A stretch of DNA of 64,000 nt, taken from Rhodococcus ruber. GTDB taxonomy: Bacteria; Actinomycetota; Actinomycetes; Mycobacteriales; Mycobacteriaceae. Under the pieces are notes generated by a model, which made no database searches, had not been told where the DNA came from, and saw only the letters and a program-made list of their open reading frames with translations. Of the stretch, positions 18,282 to 26,668 are shown piece by piece. Where the stretch lies: assembly GCF_027270735.1 (NCBI RefSeq), contig NZ_JAPWIJ010000005.1, positions 124,001 to 188,000 on the forward strand, in the 5' to 3' direction. How positions within the stretch are numbered: the stretch's first letter is position 1; every line of letters starts with the position of its first letter. The position numbers and the translations under genes were made by a program.

Positions 18282-18941
18282 TCAGCCCAGTGACTGAAGC
18301 GTGCCCACAGCGAGTTCGGTGACTTGTTGACCGACTTCGGTTGAGGCGGCGATGGCCACTGCCGCAATCGCGCTGCCAAGGAGACCTCGGAGACTGACCT
18401 TGTTGGCATCGGGGTCCGATGCTGCGGACCGAAGGTCACTGGCGACCCGCCGCACGTCTGTCGCGTTCGGTGGCTCCTGCGCGGCATATTGATCCAGCGC
18501 ATCCGCGACATTGACGATGTTTTGCGACTTCTCTCCGACCGTGATGGTCTGCGTGAAGTCGCTGCTATTCACTGCCAGGTTTGCTGTTCCGTGGGTGGTG
18601 ATGTTGAAGTTGTTTGTGATACCAGTGACGTTTGCTGGACGTTCTGTTCCAGGTCGCACCGACATCCCGGTGGCAGCCTGTTTTTCACCGGTCGATGTAA
18701 TCGAGGGGCGAATGACACCGCCGCCCCATGCCTGTGGGCCGTCGATTTGCTTTTCGGCCTTGAGGTAGTTGGTCGCGTCTGCAACCTCGTCCTCGGTCAT
18801 TGGTTCGGCTGCCCAGCCCGCCGCTTCGTGGATAGCGTCGATATTGATGTGCGGGTGGCGGTTGCCGGACGCCGCCTCTTCGTACAGCCAGAGTAGGAAC
18901 GCATCTCTGATGTTCCACATTCGGTCTACTGCAGAGGTCAT
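18282..18941 (-). CDS. winged-helix protein with beta-prone linker and hydrophobic C-terminal helix, function unknown
   Basis: 219 residues from ATG 18941; an internal ATG at residue 8 is possible. A winged-helix-like N-terminus (9-90) is followed by an Asn/Thr/Gly-rich linker (105-137, with ITNNFNITTHGTANLAV and TQTITVG) and a short helical region. The C-terminus has a hydrophobic stretch at about 183-200 (LLGSAIAAVAIAAS) that could enter a membrane. The plan matches the neighbour at 17319-18158: both have an HGT-containing linker. The longer upstream-open reading has no conserved sequence, so the late ATG was chosen. Probably part of the NLR-linked island; function unknown. Confidence 0.6.
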   Translation of the reverse strand: MTSAVDRMWNIRDAFLLWLYEEAASGNRHPHINIDAIHEAAGWAAEPMTEDEVADATNYLKAEKQIDGPQAWGGGVIRPSITSTGEKQAATGMSVRPGTERPANVTGITNNFNITTHGTANLAVNSSDFTQTITVGEKSQNIVNVADALDQYAAQEPPNATDVRRVASDLRSAASDPDANKVSLRGLLGSAIAAVAIAASTEVGQQVTELAVGTLQSLG

Positions 18942-19059
18942 TTGTACGTCCGCTCTGTCATGGCTTGTTCCACACTGAGTTAAAGGTTTATCACGGACCT
19001 GAGACAAAACCGTCGAAGCAGTCTGGTCCCGCGCGACGAGCCAATCGGACTGGTCCTGG

Positions 19060-20201
19060 TCAAAGTCCGATGTCGCTGACGGCGTTGCCGGTGAGTGGCG
19101 CATGTTCGCGTCGGTACACCTCGACGGAGTCGAGGCTGGCGTGGCCGGTTTGCCGCGCAATTGAGGAGCCGTCGGCGCCGTTGCGGGTACCTTGGGTGAC
19201 GAAGCCGGCCCGGAGAGAGTGACCGCCCAACTTGGCGAGAGCTGCGGGGTCGAACCCCGCGTGGTCCGCGCGGCGACGGATGGTCTGGTGGATCGCAGCT
19301 CCGGACAGTGCCGTTGAGCCCAGGTTGCCGTTCTTCGCCACTGCGCGGAGCAACGGTGCGCGGGCGGCGGTGCGGGGCACTCCCCCACGGCACATATGCT
19401 CGGTGAAAGGCTGCCGCTTCCGAAGCAGTCGGATGACCGACGGCCTGCCGCTGACGTCGAATGCGCCGACGATCTGGACCCAGCGAACGTACGCGCATGG
19501 CGGGCAGGTCTCGTGAGAGTCGGTGTACGGCAGCGCTTTCACCGCTCCTCTGCCCTCTTGGTCGGTCTTCGACTTCCGCAACCGGATGTGGAGGCCGTCG
19601 TACCGATGCACAGTGACGTCCCCACACGCCATCTCCGACAACTCGCTCCGGCGGTATGCGCCGGCGAAGCCGAGGAGCAGAATTGCCGAGTCACGGCGTT
19701 CGAGGACCTCGTCGGCCCACCCGCGACACCGCTTCCGGGCCGTCTCGACAAGGAGTTTGATGTCATCGACAAGCAACGGGTCTCGCGGGGTGCGGGCGCG
19801 GTCCCCCGCGGCGGCGTACTCCCGGCGTTCCCGGACAGGGTGGCGGTGACGAGTTCGTGTGCGGACGGGGAGAGGTGTCCGGTGGTGCGGTGCTGGTGGT
19901 TGATCGCGGCGATCCAGGTCCCGAAGGTAGAGACGGCGTAGGACCGCTCCCCCGCTTCGGTGCGGGTATCTGCGGCGTCGACGAGATCCGCGGCAACGGT
20001 GACCGGGTGCGCCGGCAATGCGGCATGTCCCTCGCGTTCGCACCAGCGGGCGAAGCGTCGCCACCCGGCGGCGTAGGTGCGCCGCGTCCCCTCCGACCGC
20101 GAAGATTCCACCGCTCTCGCGATCCGCTTCGCGACGGCCGGTGGGATCTCCGGCTCCACGGCCGCAGTTGCAAGTTCCACACGGCCGACCGATGTGCTCA
20201 C
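19060..20201 (-). pseudogene. tyrosine recombinase/integrase broken by a frameshift
   Basis: Phage-type integrase in two frames. The first part, from GTG 20201, is the SAM-like core-binding domain (TRRTYAAGWRRFARWCE and on to HELVTATLSG). The catalytic domain continues in another frame from about 19827 (RREYAAAGDRARTPRDPLL) to the stop at 19060. All catalytic residues are there: Arg in AYRRSEL, Lys in LRKSKTD, His/Arg in GGHSLRAGF, His in TGHAS and Tyr in VEVYRR. At 19828-19829 only two bases (AA on the minus strand) separate codons where family members have one whole codon, so one base appears lost. Either an inactivated gene or a sequencing error. It lies about 500 bases from a tRNA fragment. 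Confidence 0.85.
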
Positions 20202-21626
20202 CGCGGGTGTTCTGCCTGGCCGGAAGTCCGTAACGGCAGCCTAGCGCAGGTCACCGACAGAGCTGCGGAGCGAAAACTGTGCTGAACTGGCGTTTCAGCC
20301 AAGACGGTGCGGAAAATGCAATTTTCGATGGCGTCATCCGAGACCGCTTCGTCGAACCCAGAGCTACCGCCGCTTTGACTGCATACTTGCGAAACCCGTT
20401 TCAGCACAACCTCTTCGACAAACGAAGTCGTAGGGTTGCGGGTATCGCCGAGGTCGAACAGCACCAGTTGCGACAACCTCGTGACACCGGCCAACCGCAG
20501 AGACGACCATACATCGCGAAAACCAGCCCTGAGCGGCATGAATCCACCGATACGGCTACGGAAAATGTACACCCCACACGGATCCGAAATCCGCTGTCTC
20601 GGTTGTCCACTCAAATCCGTAGTAGACCACCGAAGTCCACGCTACCACCCCAAAAGCACTGTCCCGGTTCACAAACCTGCATCCATATGGACTCTGGTGC
20701 CCCCAGTCGGACTCGAACCGACACTGTGCGAATTTTAAGTCCCTGGAAGTGGATCCAACTGAACGACGCTGGACTCCGGATCTGTTTATTTGCAACGCTT
20801 TTCGTGCATCACCGTCCGGGCCAGTCCATGCCCGATCGTACCGACTTGTGACACTCTCGTTACACCGAACTGTCTCCGATCCTCCGACACCGGACAGTCC
20901 TGATCGGTGCCGGACAGCCACGGTATCGGGTGGACGGAGAGCGTCCTGGCGATCGACGCTCTGTGCGGACTCGTGACAACGAGACTCATTCGGCGCGAAC
21001 TCAGATCGCCATTGGGTCGGGGGGAATGCACTGCGGGCCACACCGCATTCATCCACCAATTTGCTGGACAAGTATCGCTCCAGGCCAGGCGTCCGCGATC
21101 CGGGGACGACTTGCATCAGCGCTTCGGCGTCGAGCGGGCAGGTTTCGTCATCGCCATAGGTTCGGACGCCAGGCGGGGCCGACTTTTCAGGACGTCAGGT
21201 CCGTGTGAGAATCCGGTTTTTGAGAATCCGATCAACGCGTGTGCGCGTCGTGTCTGTCGGAATCCGGATGATGAGGCCAGCAGCGTACTTCGTTCGATTG
21301 AGGCGTCGATGATGGGTTTGGCGACGACGGGGCGTCCTTCGTAGCTGACGTTGGTCGGCAAGCGTTGAACGAGGATGAAGTATCCGATGCCCATGCGACG
21401 AGGCTGACTACCACCTCGATGTTGAAACCAAGTGCCGTATGCGGACGGTGAGTCCGAGGGCGGAGAGCAGATGTCTCAACGAGCGGTCTAAAAGTCGATG
21501 ACCCTGTGGGTCTGCGCCAGCAGCCTGCCACGCTAGGCGGCTGCGAGTTTTAAGTGGAGTGAATTGCCTGGCGGATTCTGTTCAGTTTGGATAGCAATAC
21601 TAGGCCCCAGAATAAAGCTCGAGCAG
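20202..21626. other. gene-poor region with candidate attachment site
   Basis: About 1.4 kb between the broken integrase and the TetR gene. Apart from the tRNA 3'-end fragment at 20695-20741, no gene has a convincing family pattern. Readings that cross the tRNA fragment give peptides of the type usual for translated tRNA sequence and are not genes. A minus-strand reading at 21232-21531 includes HRPHTALGF, reminiscent of IS3/IS481 transposase ends, but is too short and isolated to call. The stretch probably holds remnants of integration events. Confidence 0.45.
20695..20741 (-). other. tRNA 3'-end fragment, candidate att site
   Basis: On the minus strand the 47 bases read as anticodon loop (CTTAAAA, anticodon UAA), 3' anticodon stem, a 17-base T-arm with a perfect 5-bp stem around TTCGAGT (20706-20722), acceptor strand TGGGGGC, A and CCA. 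The 5' half of a tRNA (acceptor, D-arm) is absent upstream. Such partial copies are left when an element integrates at a tRNA 3' end. Located about 500 bases from the integrase remnant. Confidence 0.65.
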
Positions 21627-22250
21627 CTACTTCCGCACGATCCGGATGGCCGCGTCCGTGACCAGCGCAGTGATCTCGTCTATCGTCAGGCGACCGTCAA
21701 GTCGGCACGACCGCCACACGCTGACCAACAGAGCGAGCACCAGTCGCGCAGACATCCTTGGGTTCGACTCGGCGAACTGGCCCCCCTCGATCCCCTGGCC
21801 GACCAATGCAGTCCAATCCCGCTCGATTCGTTGGACGAGTGCGTGGCATTCGACTCGTTCGGCCTCCTCCTTCGCGGACTGACGTTCGGTCGCCAGGAGG
21901 TCCATGTGGTTGTGCAGAATGCGACGAGCCAAGGCGTCCTGAGGCGTGGCCGTCAACGACGCGGCAATTGCCGCTCGCAGCGCACCATCGGCGTGCGACA
22001 GGCCCTCGGTGGCGGCCACGAAGCGGGCGGCGGAGTCGGCGAGTTCGATCCGCATTATTGTCAGCGGGCAGTGCGCTTTGGATTCGAAATAGTGGTAGAG
22101 CGTGGTCTGACCGATACCGACCTCGTCCGCGATGGAAGCCCACTTAGTGTGCTCGTATCCCATCTTCCCGAAGTGGTCGATCGCCGCCGTCAAAATTTGC
22201 GTTCGCTTTGACCGCGGATTCTCGCGCCGGACGTCGGTTCCTACGGTCAT
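21627..22250 (-). CDS. TetR family transcriptional regulator
   Basis: 207-residue TetR-type repressor starting at ATG 22250 with GAGG six bases upstream. The helix-turn-helix is ASIADEVGIGQTTLYHYFESK, at about residues 35-55. The C-terminal domain resembles KstR/FadR-like acyl-CoA-responsive regulators only in general layout. It is the last gene in line after an eight-gene operon of thiolase, DUF35 and ligase genes on the same strand, and a strong inverted repeat just upstream is a likely operator, suggesting autoregulation and control of the catabolic region. Confidence 0.85.
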   Translation of the reverse strand: MTVGTDVRRENPRSKRTQILTAAIDHFGKMGYEHTKWASIADEVGIGQTTLYHYFESKAHCPLTIMRIELADSAARFVAATEGLSHADGALRAAIAASLTATPQDALARRILHNHMDLLATERQSAKEEAERVECHALVQRIERDWTALVGQGIEGGQFAESNPRMSARLVLALLVSVWRSCRLDGRLTIDEITALVTDAAIRIVRK

Positions 22251-22267
22251 GGCTGCCTCTACTGATA

Positions 22268-22300
22268 GAACACGTTCCGGCCTCAACCGAGAACGTGTTC
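22268..22300. promoter_or_regulatory. inverted-repeat operator upstream of TetR gene
   Basis: GAACACGTTC at 22268-22277 and its exact reverse complement GAACGTGTTC at 22291-22300, 13 bases apart. Each arm is itself a near palindrome. It lies 18 bases before the TetR start codon, a typical autoregulatory operator position. Confidence 0.6.
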
Positions 22301-22393
22301 GACGTGAATTGACCAACGGACTCCTGTACGGCAGCGTCCGTCGCGCTGTCGATGGTGTCCGGCAACATGGCATCGACAACGACTCGCGGCGAC

Positions 22394-23524
22394 TCAGTGA
22401 TCAGCTGCCTCCAGAACTGCTACTACACAGGCGTTACCGTCCACGCCGCCTGCTCCGCCGCCCATTGTCTCGAGCAAACCGAGGCGCGCGCCGGAGACCT
22501 GTCGTTGACCGGCCTCGCCCCGTAGCTGCCAGACGAGTTCCGCGACCTGCGCAGTACCTGTTGCACCGAGAGGGTGTCCCCTCGACAGCAGACCACCGGA
22601 GGGGTTGACCGGTTGCGCGCCGCCGACGGTGGTGTGCCCGCGCGCAGCCAACAACGCCCCCTCACCGAGGTCCGCCATGCCCAGCGCCTCCGTGGTGACG
22701 ATCTCGCCGATGGTGAAGGCATCGTGCAACTCGATGACATCGATGTCGGTGACGCCGACACCCGCTGCCTCGTAGGCGCTTTTCGCGGTGAACTCGATCA
22801 AGTCGTGACCCCACACGTTCTCGGCCTTCTGATTCCAGAGCCCACCGGTTTGCATGGCGCTTCCACGGACCTTGATGTCGCGTGACGAGTGTCGGGTGCC
22901 GCTGACTACCGCCGCACCTGCCCCGTCCGCGATGGCGCAGCACTGAAGCAACGTCAACGGATCGGATATCATGCGCGAGGCCAAGACCTGCTCCACCGTG
23001 ACGGGCGATCGGTGTTGAGCGCGCGGGTTGTGCATTCCGTGCGCGTGATTCTTGACCGAGATCGATGCAAATTGCTCGTCGGTCACGCCGTAGCGATCCT
23101 GATAGCGTGCGGCCGACATCGCGTACAGGGCAGGCAAACCCAGCCCAGCGCGGCCTTCGAAATCTCGAGGGTCGACCGGGATCGCTCCCGAAAAGCGTGA
23201 GGTCAAGTGCTCGACGCCGACGACGAGAACGTTGGAGTACCGGCCCGAGTCGACTGCGGTGGCAGCTTCGTGAAACGCGTGAGTCGAGCTCGCGCAGGCG
23301 TTCTCCATCACGGTGATGGGCAGGCCGGTGATACCCATTCGATGCAGCGCACGTTGGGCGATCCCGGGCTCTCCGAAACAGGTACCGACGAAGACGGCGT
23401 CGGGTTGGTCGAGTTCCGCGTCCGACAGTGCTTCCGTCACTGCAGTCCAGATCAACTGCGACGCGGTAAGTTCCGGCTGTTTTCCGAACATCGAAGTACC
23501 AACGCCCCTGATGAATGCGTCCAC
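22394..23524 (-). CDS. thiolase-family protein with intact catalytic cysteine
   Basis: Acyl-CoA thiolase or lipid-transfer-type thiolase of 376 residues. The nucleophile loop is NACASSTHAF, the His block is VIELHDAFTIGE and the C-terminal block NPSGGLLSRGHPLGATG is complete, so thiolytic or related chemistry is possible. Start taken as GTG 23524 with AAAGG upstream. The next gene upstream encodes a zinc-ribbon DUF35 protein, the usual partner of SCP2/Ltp-type thiolases and aldolases. Together with an acyl-CoA ligase they form a compact unit. Cleaves a beta-keto or beta-hydroxy acyl-CoA; substrate unknown. Confidence 0.85.
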   Translation of the reverse strand: MDAFIRGVGTSMFGKQPELTASQLIWTAVTEALSDAELDQPDAVFVGTCFGEPGIAQRALHRMGITGLPITVMENACASSTHAFHEAATAVDSGRYSNVLVVGVEHLTSRFSGAIPVDPRDFEGRAGLGLPALYAMSAARYQDRYGVTDEQFASISVKNHAHGMHNPRAQHRSPVTVEQVLASRMISDPLTLLQCCAIADGAGAAVVSGTRHSSRDIKVRGSAMQTGGLWNQKAENVWGHDLIEFTAKSAYEAAGVGVTDIDVIELHDAFTIGEIVTTEALGMADLGEGALLAARGHTTVGGAQPVNPSGGLLSRGHPLGATGTAQVAELVWQLRGEAGQRQVSGARLGLLETMGGGAGGVDGNACVVAVLEAADH

Positions 23525-23552
23525 TGTCGAGCCTTTCGTATTGTGTAATTGA

Positions 23553-23960
23553 TCATTCGGACACGAACAGCAAGTCGCCTTCGGATGACGCCCCGGTGAG
23601 CGACACGCGCGTCCCCGCGTGGAGCCGCTGGACGTCTGCAGCGTCGACATGCCCCAGTACGCGTGGCCCGTCGTCGAGATCGACGTAGACCAACACCATC
23701 GGAGGTGTGCGGCCGGGCAACGGCACTCGCAGGACGGTCGACGACCACACCTGGCCACCGGGTCCCCAGAGGGCGTCGGTGAGCTCCCCGCGACAGATGG
23801 GGCACCACGGTGCCGACAGTGCCAGTGGATGACCGCATTGCGTGCAGACCCACCCGATAATCTTCGGGGTGGCAGAATCGACGCTCAGCTGCGGGCGAGG
23901 GTCGGGCCCTGGGTCGACGACCGGTGCGGTGCGGACGGCGCGCCCCGTCGTGCCGCTCAT
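23553..23960 (-). CDS. DUF35 OB-fold protein with zinc ribbon
   Basis: 135-residue acyl-CoA-associated protein. A rubredoxin-like zinc ribbon (CTQCG ... CPICRG, residues about 38-56) precedes an OB-fold (about 57-135). ATG 23960 overlaps the end of the acyl-CoA ligase gene by 4 bases. DUF35 proteins bind thiolase-fold partners and help shape a retro-aldolase or thiolase active site, as with Ltp2 in steroid side-chain loss. The partner is most likely the thiolase encoded just downstream. Confidence 0.85.
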   Translation of the reverse strand: MSGTTGRAVRTAPVVDPGPDPRPQLSVDSATPKIIGWVCTQCGHPLALSAPWCPICRGELTDALWGPGGQVWSSTVLRVPLPGRTPPMVLVYVDLDDGPRVLGHVDAADVQRLHAGTRVSLTGASSEGDLLFVSE

Positions 23961-25519
23961 CCGATTGCCCTTGCCTGCTCGGACCAATGCGGAGCCCTGA
24001 GAACTTTCTTGTCCACTTTCCCGAACGGTGTCTCGGGTAGGGACGCCACGATTTCGATGCTCTTCGGGCGCGCGTAGGCGGCCAGTCGGCCACGGGTCCA
24101 CTGCAGGACCGCATCGACATCGAAGTCGGATTCGGTGGTGGTGACTACAGCATGCACGGCTTCACCCCAGTCCGGATGCGGGATACCGATGACCGCAACG
24201 TCTTTGATCGACGGGTGCGTGGTGAGTACGTCTTCGACTTCTCGGCAGTACACGTTCATTCCGCCGGAGATCACCATGTCGGACTTGCGGTCGAGTAGGT
24301 AGAGATAGCCCGCGGCGTCGAGCATTCCGATGTCGCCCGTCCTGATCCACCCGTCTAGAAACTTCTCCTCGGTGGCTTCGGGTGCCTTGATGTACCGGTC
24401 GAGTAGGTATGGCGTGCGCAAGCAGATCTCACCGGTTTCGGTCGGTCCGACACTGCGACCGGCATCGTCGACGATCTTGACGTCGGCCATGATCGACGCT
24501 TGGCCACAGGATCCGAGCAGATGGGGACGTGTGATGTCGTGATCGTGTTTGCCCAATCGAGTTCCCCAGTTGGGCGATTCGGTCTGCCCATAGAGCTGTA
24601 TGAAGACCTGCCCGAACATGGCCAGCGCCTGTTCGAGTCGGGATGGAGCAATGGGTGCGGCACCGTAGACGACGGTCCGCAGATCCAGCTGACTCTCGGT
24701 TCCTTCCAGAACGTCGATCAGACGGTAGATCATCGTGGGCACCAGGAACACCCACGTGATGCGCGATTCGGTCAGCAGCGCAGCTGTTTTGGCGGCGTCG
24801 AACCCATCGGTCAGGACAATCGTCGCACCGCGAATGAGTGCGGATTGGCCGAACAATCCTGCGGCGTGCGCCAGGGGGGTCATCAGCAGTAGCCGCTCGT
24901 CCTGCGTGATCTCTGCTTCGAGCAACTGCGCGTAGTGAAACGCGACCGTGGAAGCTTGACTGTGCAGCACACCTTTGGGCATTCCTGTCGTACCGCCGGT
25001 GAAGTACAACGCCGCTGGGCTGGCCGGTGTCACCGCGGTGCCCAGTTCCGGTTGCTTCACCGGTGCACTCTCGGCATCCGGTTGGCCGACAAGAACATTG
25101 TCGCCGGTAGGCGCGGCACTGTCGTCTTCGCATGCCTCCACGAGTACGAGATCAGGGAGACCGCTGGCCGCGGTTCGTGCAGAGTCGGCGAGCTTGGTGC
25201 CGGCGATCAGTACGCGGACCCCAGCTTTCGCAAGACTGTATCCGACGGTGCCTGTAGGGAGCATGTAGTTCAGCGGAACTTTCACTGCACCGAGACGGGC
25301 AATGGCAACATCGACGGCGAAGAACGCCGGGCAATTGTGCAGGTAGATCGCAACAGGGTCGCCCGGTCCGATCCCGTAACCGGCCAGCTGTGCGGCAATA
25401 GCGTCAGCCCACCGATCCAATTCTGCGTAGGTCGTTCGGTGCGAACCGAATTCGATCGCCGTCGAGCCTGCGTTGAGAGTCAGGGAGTGGTCGAACGCAT
25501 CGCGCAAGCTTTGGCGCAT
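23957..25519 (-). CDS. acyl-CoA synthetase (AMP-binding)
   Basis: Adenylate-forming ligase of 520 residues that activates a carboxylic acid as its CoA thioester. Motifs: phosphate loop YFTGGTTGMPKGV (about 172-184), QLYGQTE (A5), and the hinge region GWIRTGDIGMLDAAGYLYLLDRKSDMV (about 390-415). The C-terminal lysine is in ETPFGKVDKK. Start ATG 25519. It is followed by DUF35 and thiolase genes and preceded by MaoC at a 7-base gap, so it is part of the same operon. Substrate class (fatty, aromatic or cyclic acid) cannot be decided. Confidence 0.9.
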   Translation of the reverse strand: MRQSLRDAFDHSLTLNAGSTAIEFGSHRTTYAELDRWADAIAAQLAGYGIGPGDPVAIYLHNCPAFFAVDVAIARLGAVKVPLNYMLPTGTVGYSLAKAGVRVLIAGTKLADSARTAASGLPDLVLVEACEDDSAAPTGDNVLVGQPDAESAPVKQPELGTAVTPASPAALYFTGGTTGMPKGVLHSQASTVAFHYAQLLEAEITQDERLLLMTPLAHAAGLFGQSALIRGATIVLTDGFDAAKTAALLTESRITWVFLVPTMIYRLIDVLEGTESQLDLRTVVYGAAPIAPSRLEQALAMFGQVFIQLYGQTESPNWGTRLGKHDHDITRPHLLGSCGQASIMADVKIVDDAGRSVGPTETGEICLRTPYLLDRYIKAPEATEEKFLDGWIRTGDIGMLDAAGYLYLLDRKSDMVISGGMNVYCREVEDVLTTHPSIKDVAVIGIPHPDWGEAVHAVVTTTESDFDVDAVLQWTRGRLAAYARPKSIEIVASLPETPFGKVDKKVLRAPHWSEQARAIG

Positions 25520-25526
25520 CAGGGTC

Positions 25527-25943
25527 TCACTTTTCGTTGTCGGGGAGACGGACGGTCACGGTCCCGGAAAGTAGATCCGTTCCGTCCTCATGGCGAAGCC
25601 ATACGTTCACAGTTGCGAGTGCGGGTGTCGAGCTGGCGTCGATCTGAGCAACGCACCCGCCTGCGACCACAGTGTCTCCGGCAAATGCGTTGCCCAAGAA
25701 CCGCACGCGAGTGCCGATCACACTGAGCCGAGAGCCGGTCCACGCTGTCACCGCGCTGAGTACATAACCGAGGTTGAGTCCGCCCTGGTTGATCACCCGG
25801 TCACCGAGACCCGCTTCGATCACGGAATCTGCATTCCAGTGAATAGGATTCGAGTCGTCGGTCATCAGCGTGAAGACTTTCATCGGTTCCGGTTCGACAT
25901 GTGCCTCGAACGGGGGAATCTCTGTTCCCACCTCGATTGTCAT
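25527..25943 (-). CDS. MaoC-like hot-dog dehydratase
   Basis: 138-residue single hot-dog protein. The hydratase-type active-site region is visible as DDSNPIHWNADSVIEAG (Asp and His spaced as in R-specific enoyl-CoA hydratases), followed by INQGGLNLGYV. ATG 25943 has GGAG eight bases upstream. It lies between a DUF35 gene and an acyl-CoA ligase gene. In steroid catabolism MaoC and DUF35 proteins combine into hydratase-aldolase complexes, which may be the case here. Confidence 0.8.
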   Translation of the reverse strand: MTIEVGTEIPPFEAHVEPEPMKVFTLMTDDSNPIHWNADSVIEAGLGDRVINQGGLNLGYVLSAVTAWTGSRLSVIGTRVRFLGNAFAGDTVVAGGCVAQIDASSTPALATVNVWLRHEDGTDLLSGTVTVRLPDNEK

Positions 25944-26145
25944 GGTCACGATCTCCTCACGAAGCCCCGAGTCCCGACGACCGTCAGACATAACGGGTGG
26001 CAGTTCGACGGCCCCTATCTCGGGACCCTGCAGCCCTGATGCTTGAACCGCGCTTCCTGGCGGAATATCGCGCCCGCCCCGTAGGGGAATCGAAACCCGA
26101 CGCGAAGCTCGGGAACCGACGCGTCGCCCTCGTCCGCGAGCACGA

Positions 26146-26622
26146 TCAGGCCTCTACTGCGAAGTGAACGATGTCGGTGATCTTGGCGGTACGTTCGTCC
26201 GCCCACACCGCACGGACTCGGGTACCGGACTTGAGTTGTGCCCGTGCCGAATCGGAGTCTGTGAGGTCGACCCCACCGATGAAGTGCATGATCAGCGAAT
26301 CGGTGCCGTCGACCTGGATCGCGCCGACAGCATACGGCGCGGTGGGTCCGCCCTCGAATCCTTGGTACACGATCGTCGACGCGCGGAGCGTGCCGACGGG
26401 CTCGAGCTGGACCCATTCGCTGATCGGCTCGAAGGTGGCCTCGTCGTAGGTCTGGGGAGGCAGGTACGTGCGTGCCCCGTCGCTGGTCCGCGTTGCCCAC
26501 AACTCCTTGTTCTGCAGGCCGCGCATGAATTTGGTCCATGCCTGACCGAGGCGAACCTTGTAGTCGATCTCCCAGTGCACGTCGTGAATCAGTGTGTCAG
26601 GGGTGGTGGTGGTTTCGGTCAT
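26146..26622 (-). CDS. DUF35-type OB-fold protein lacking the zinc-ribbon cysteines
   Basis: 158 residues from ATG 26622 with AAGGA upstream. The layout is that of DUF35: an N-terminal helix (GQAWTKFMRGLQNKELWATR), the PPQ linker where the zinc ribbon normally sits, then an OB-fold (FEPISEWVQLEPVGTLRAST to the end). No cysteine is present where CxxC pairs are expected, unlike the DUF35 protein at 23553-23960. It is directly followed by a MaoC gene and preceded by two cysteine-poor thiolase-like genes. A structural partner of those proteins is likely. Confidence 0.75.
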   Translation of the reverse strand: MTETTTTPDTLIHDVHWEIDYKVRLGQAWTKFMRGLQNKELWATRTSDGARTYLPPQTYDEATFEPISEWVQLEPVGTLRASTIVYQGFEGGPTAPYAVGAIQVDGTDSLIMHFIGGVDLTDSDSARAQLKSGTRVRAVWADERTAKITDIVHFAVEA

Positions 26623-26668
26623 CGTCTGATCCTTCGTGTGTAGATTTGGGTGGTCGGAACGTGCGAGG

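Noticed and set aside
20279..21116. Long readings on both strands across the tRNA fragment
   Set aside because: They pass through tRNA sequence and give the GLEPT/SRTRTDT type peptides known from translated tRNA genes.
21232..21531. Possible IS3/IS481 transposase end (HRPHTALGF)
   Set aside because: Single short resemblance, no catalytic residues, no terminal repeats seen.
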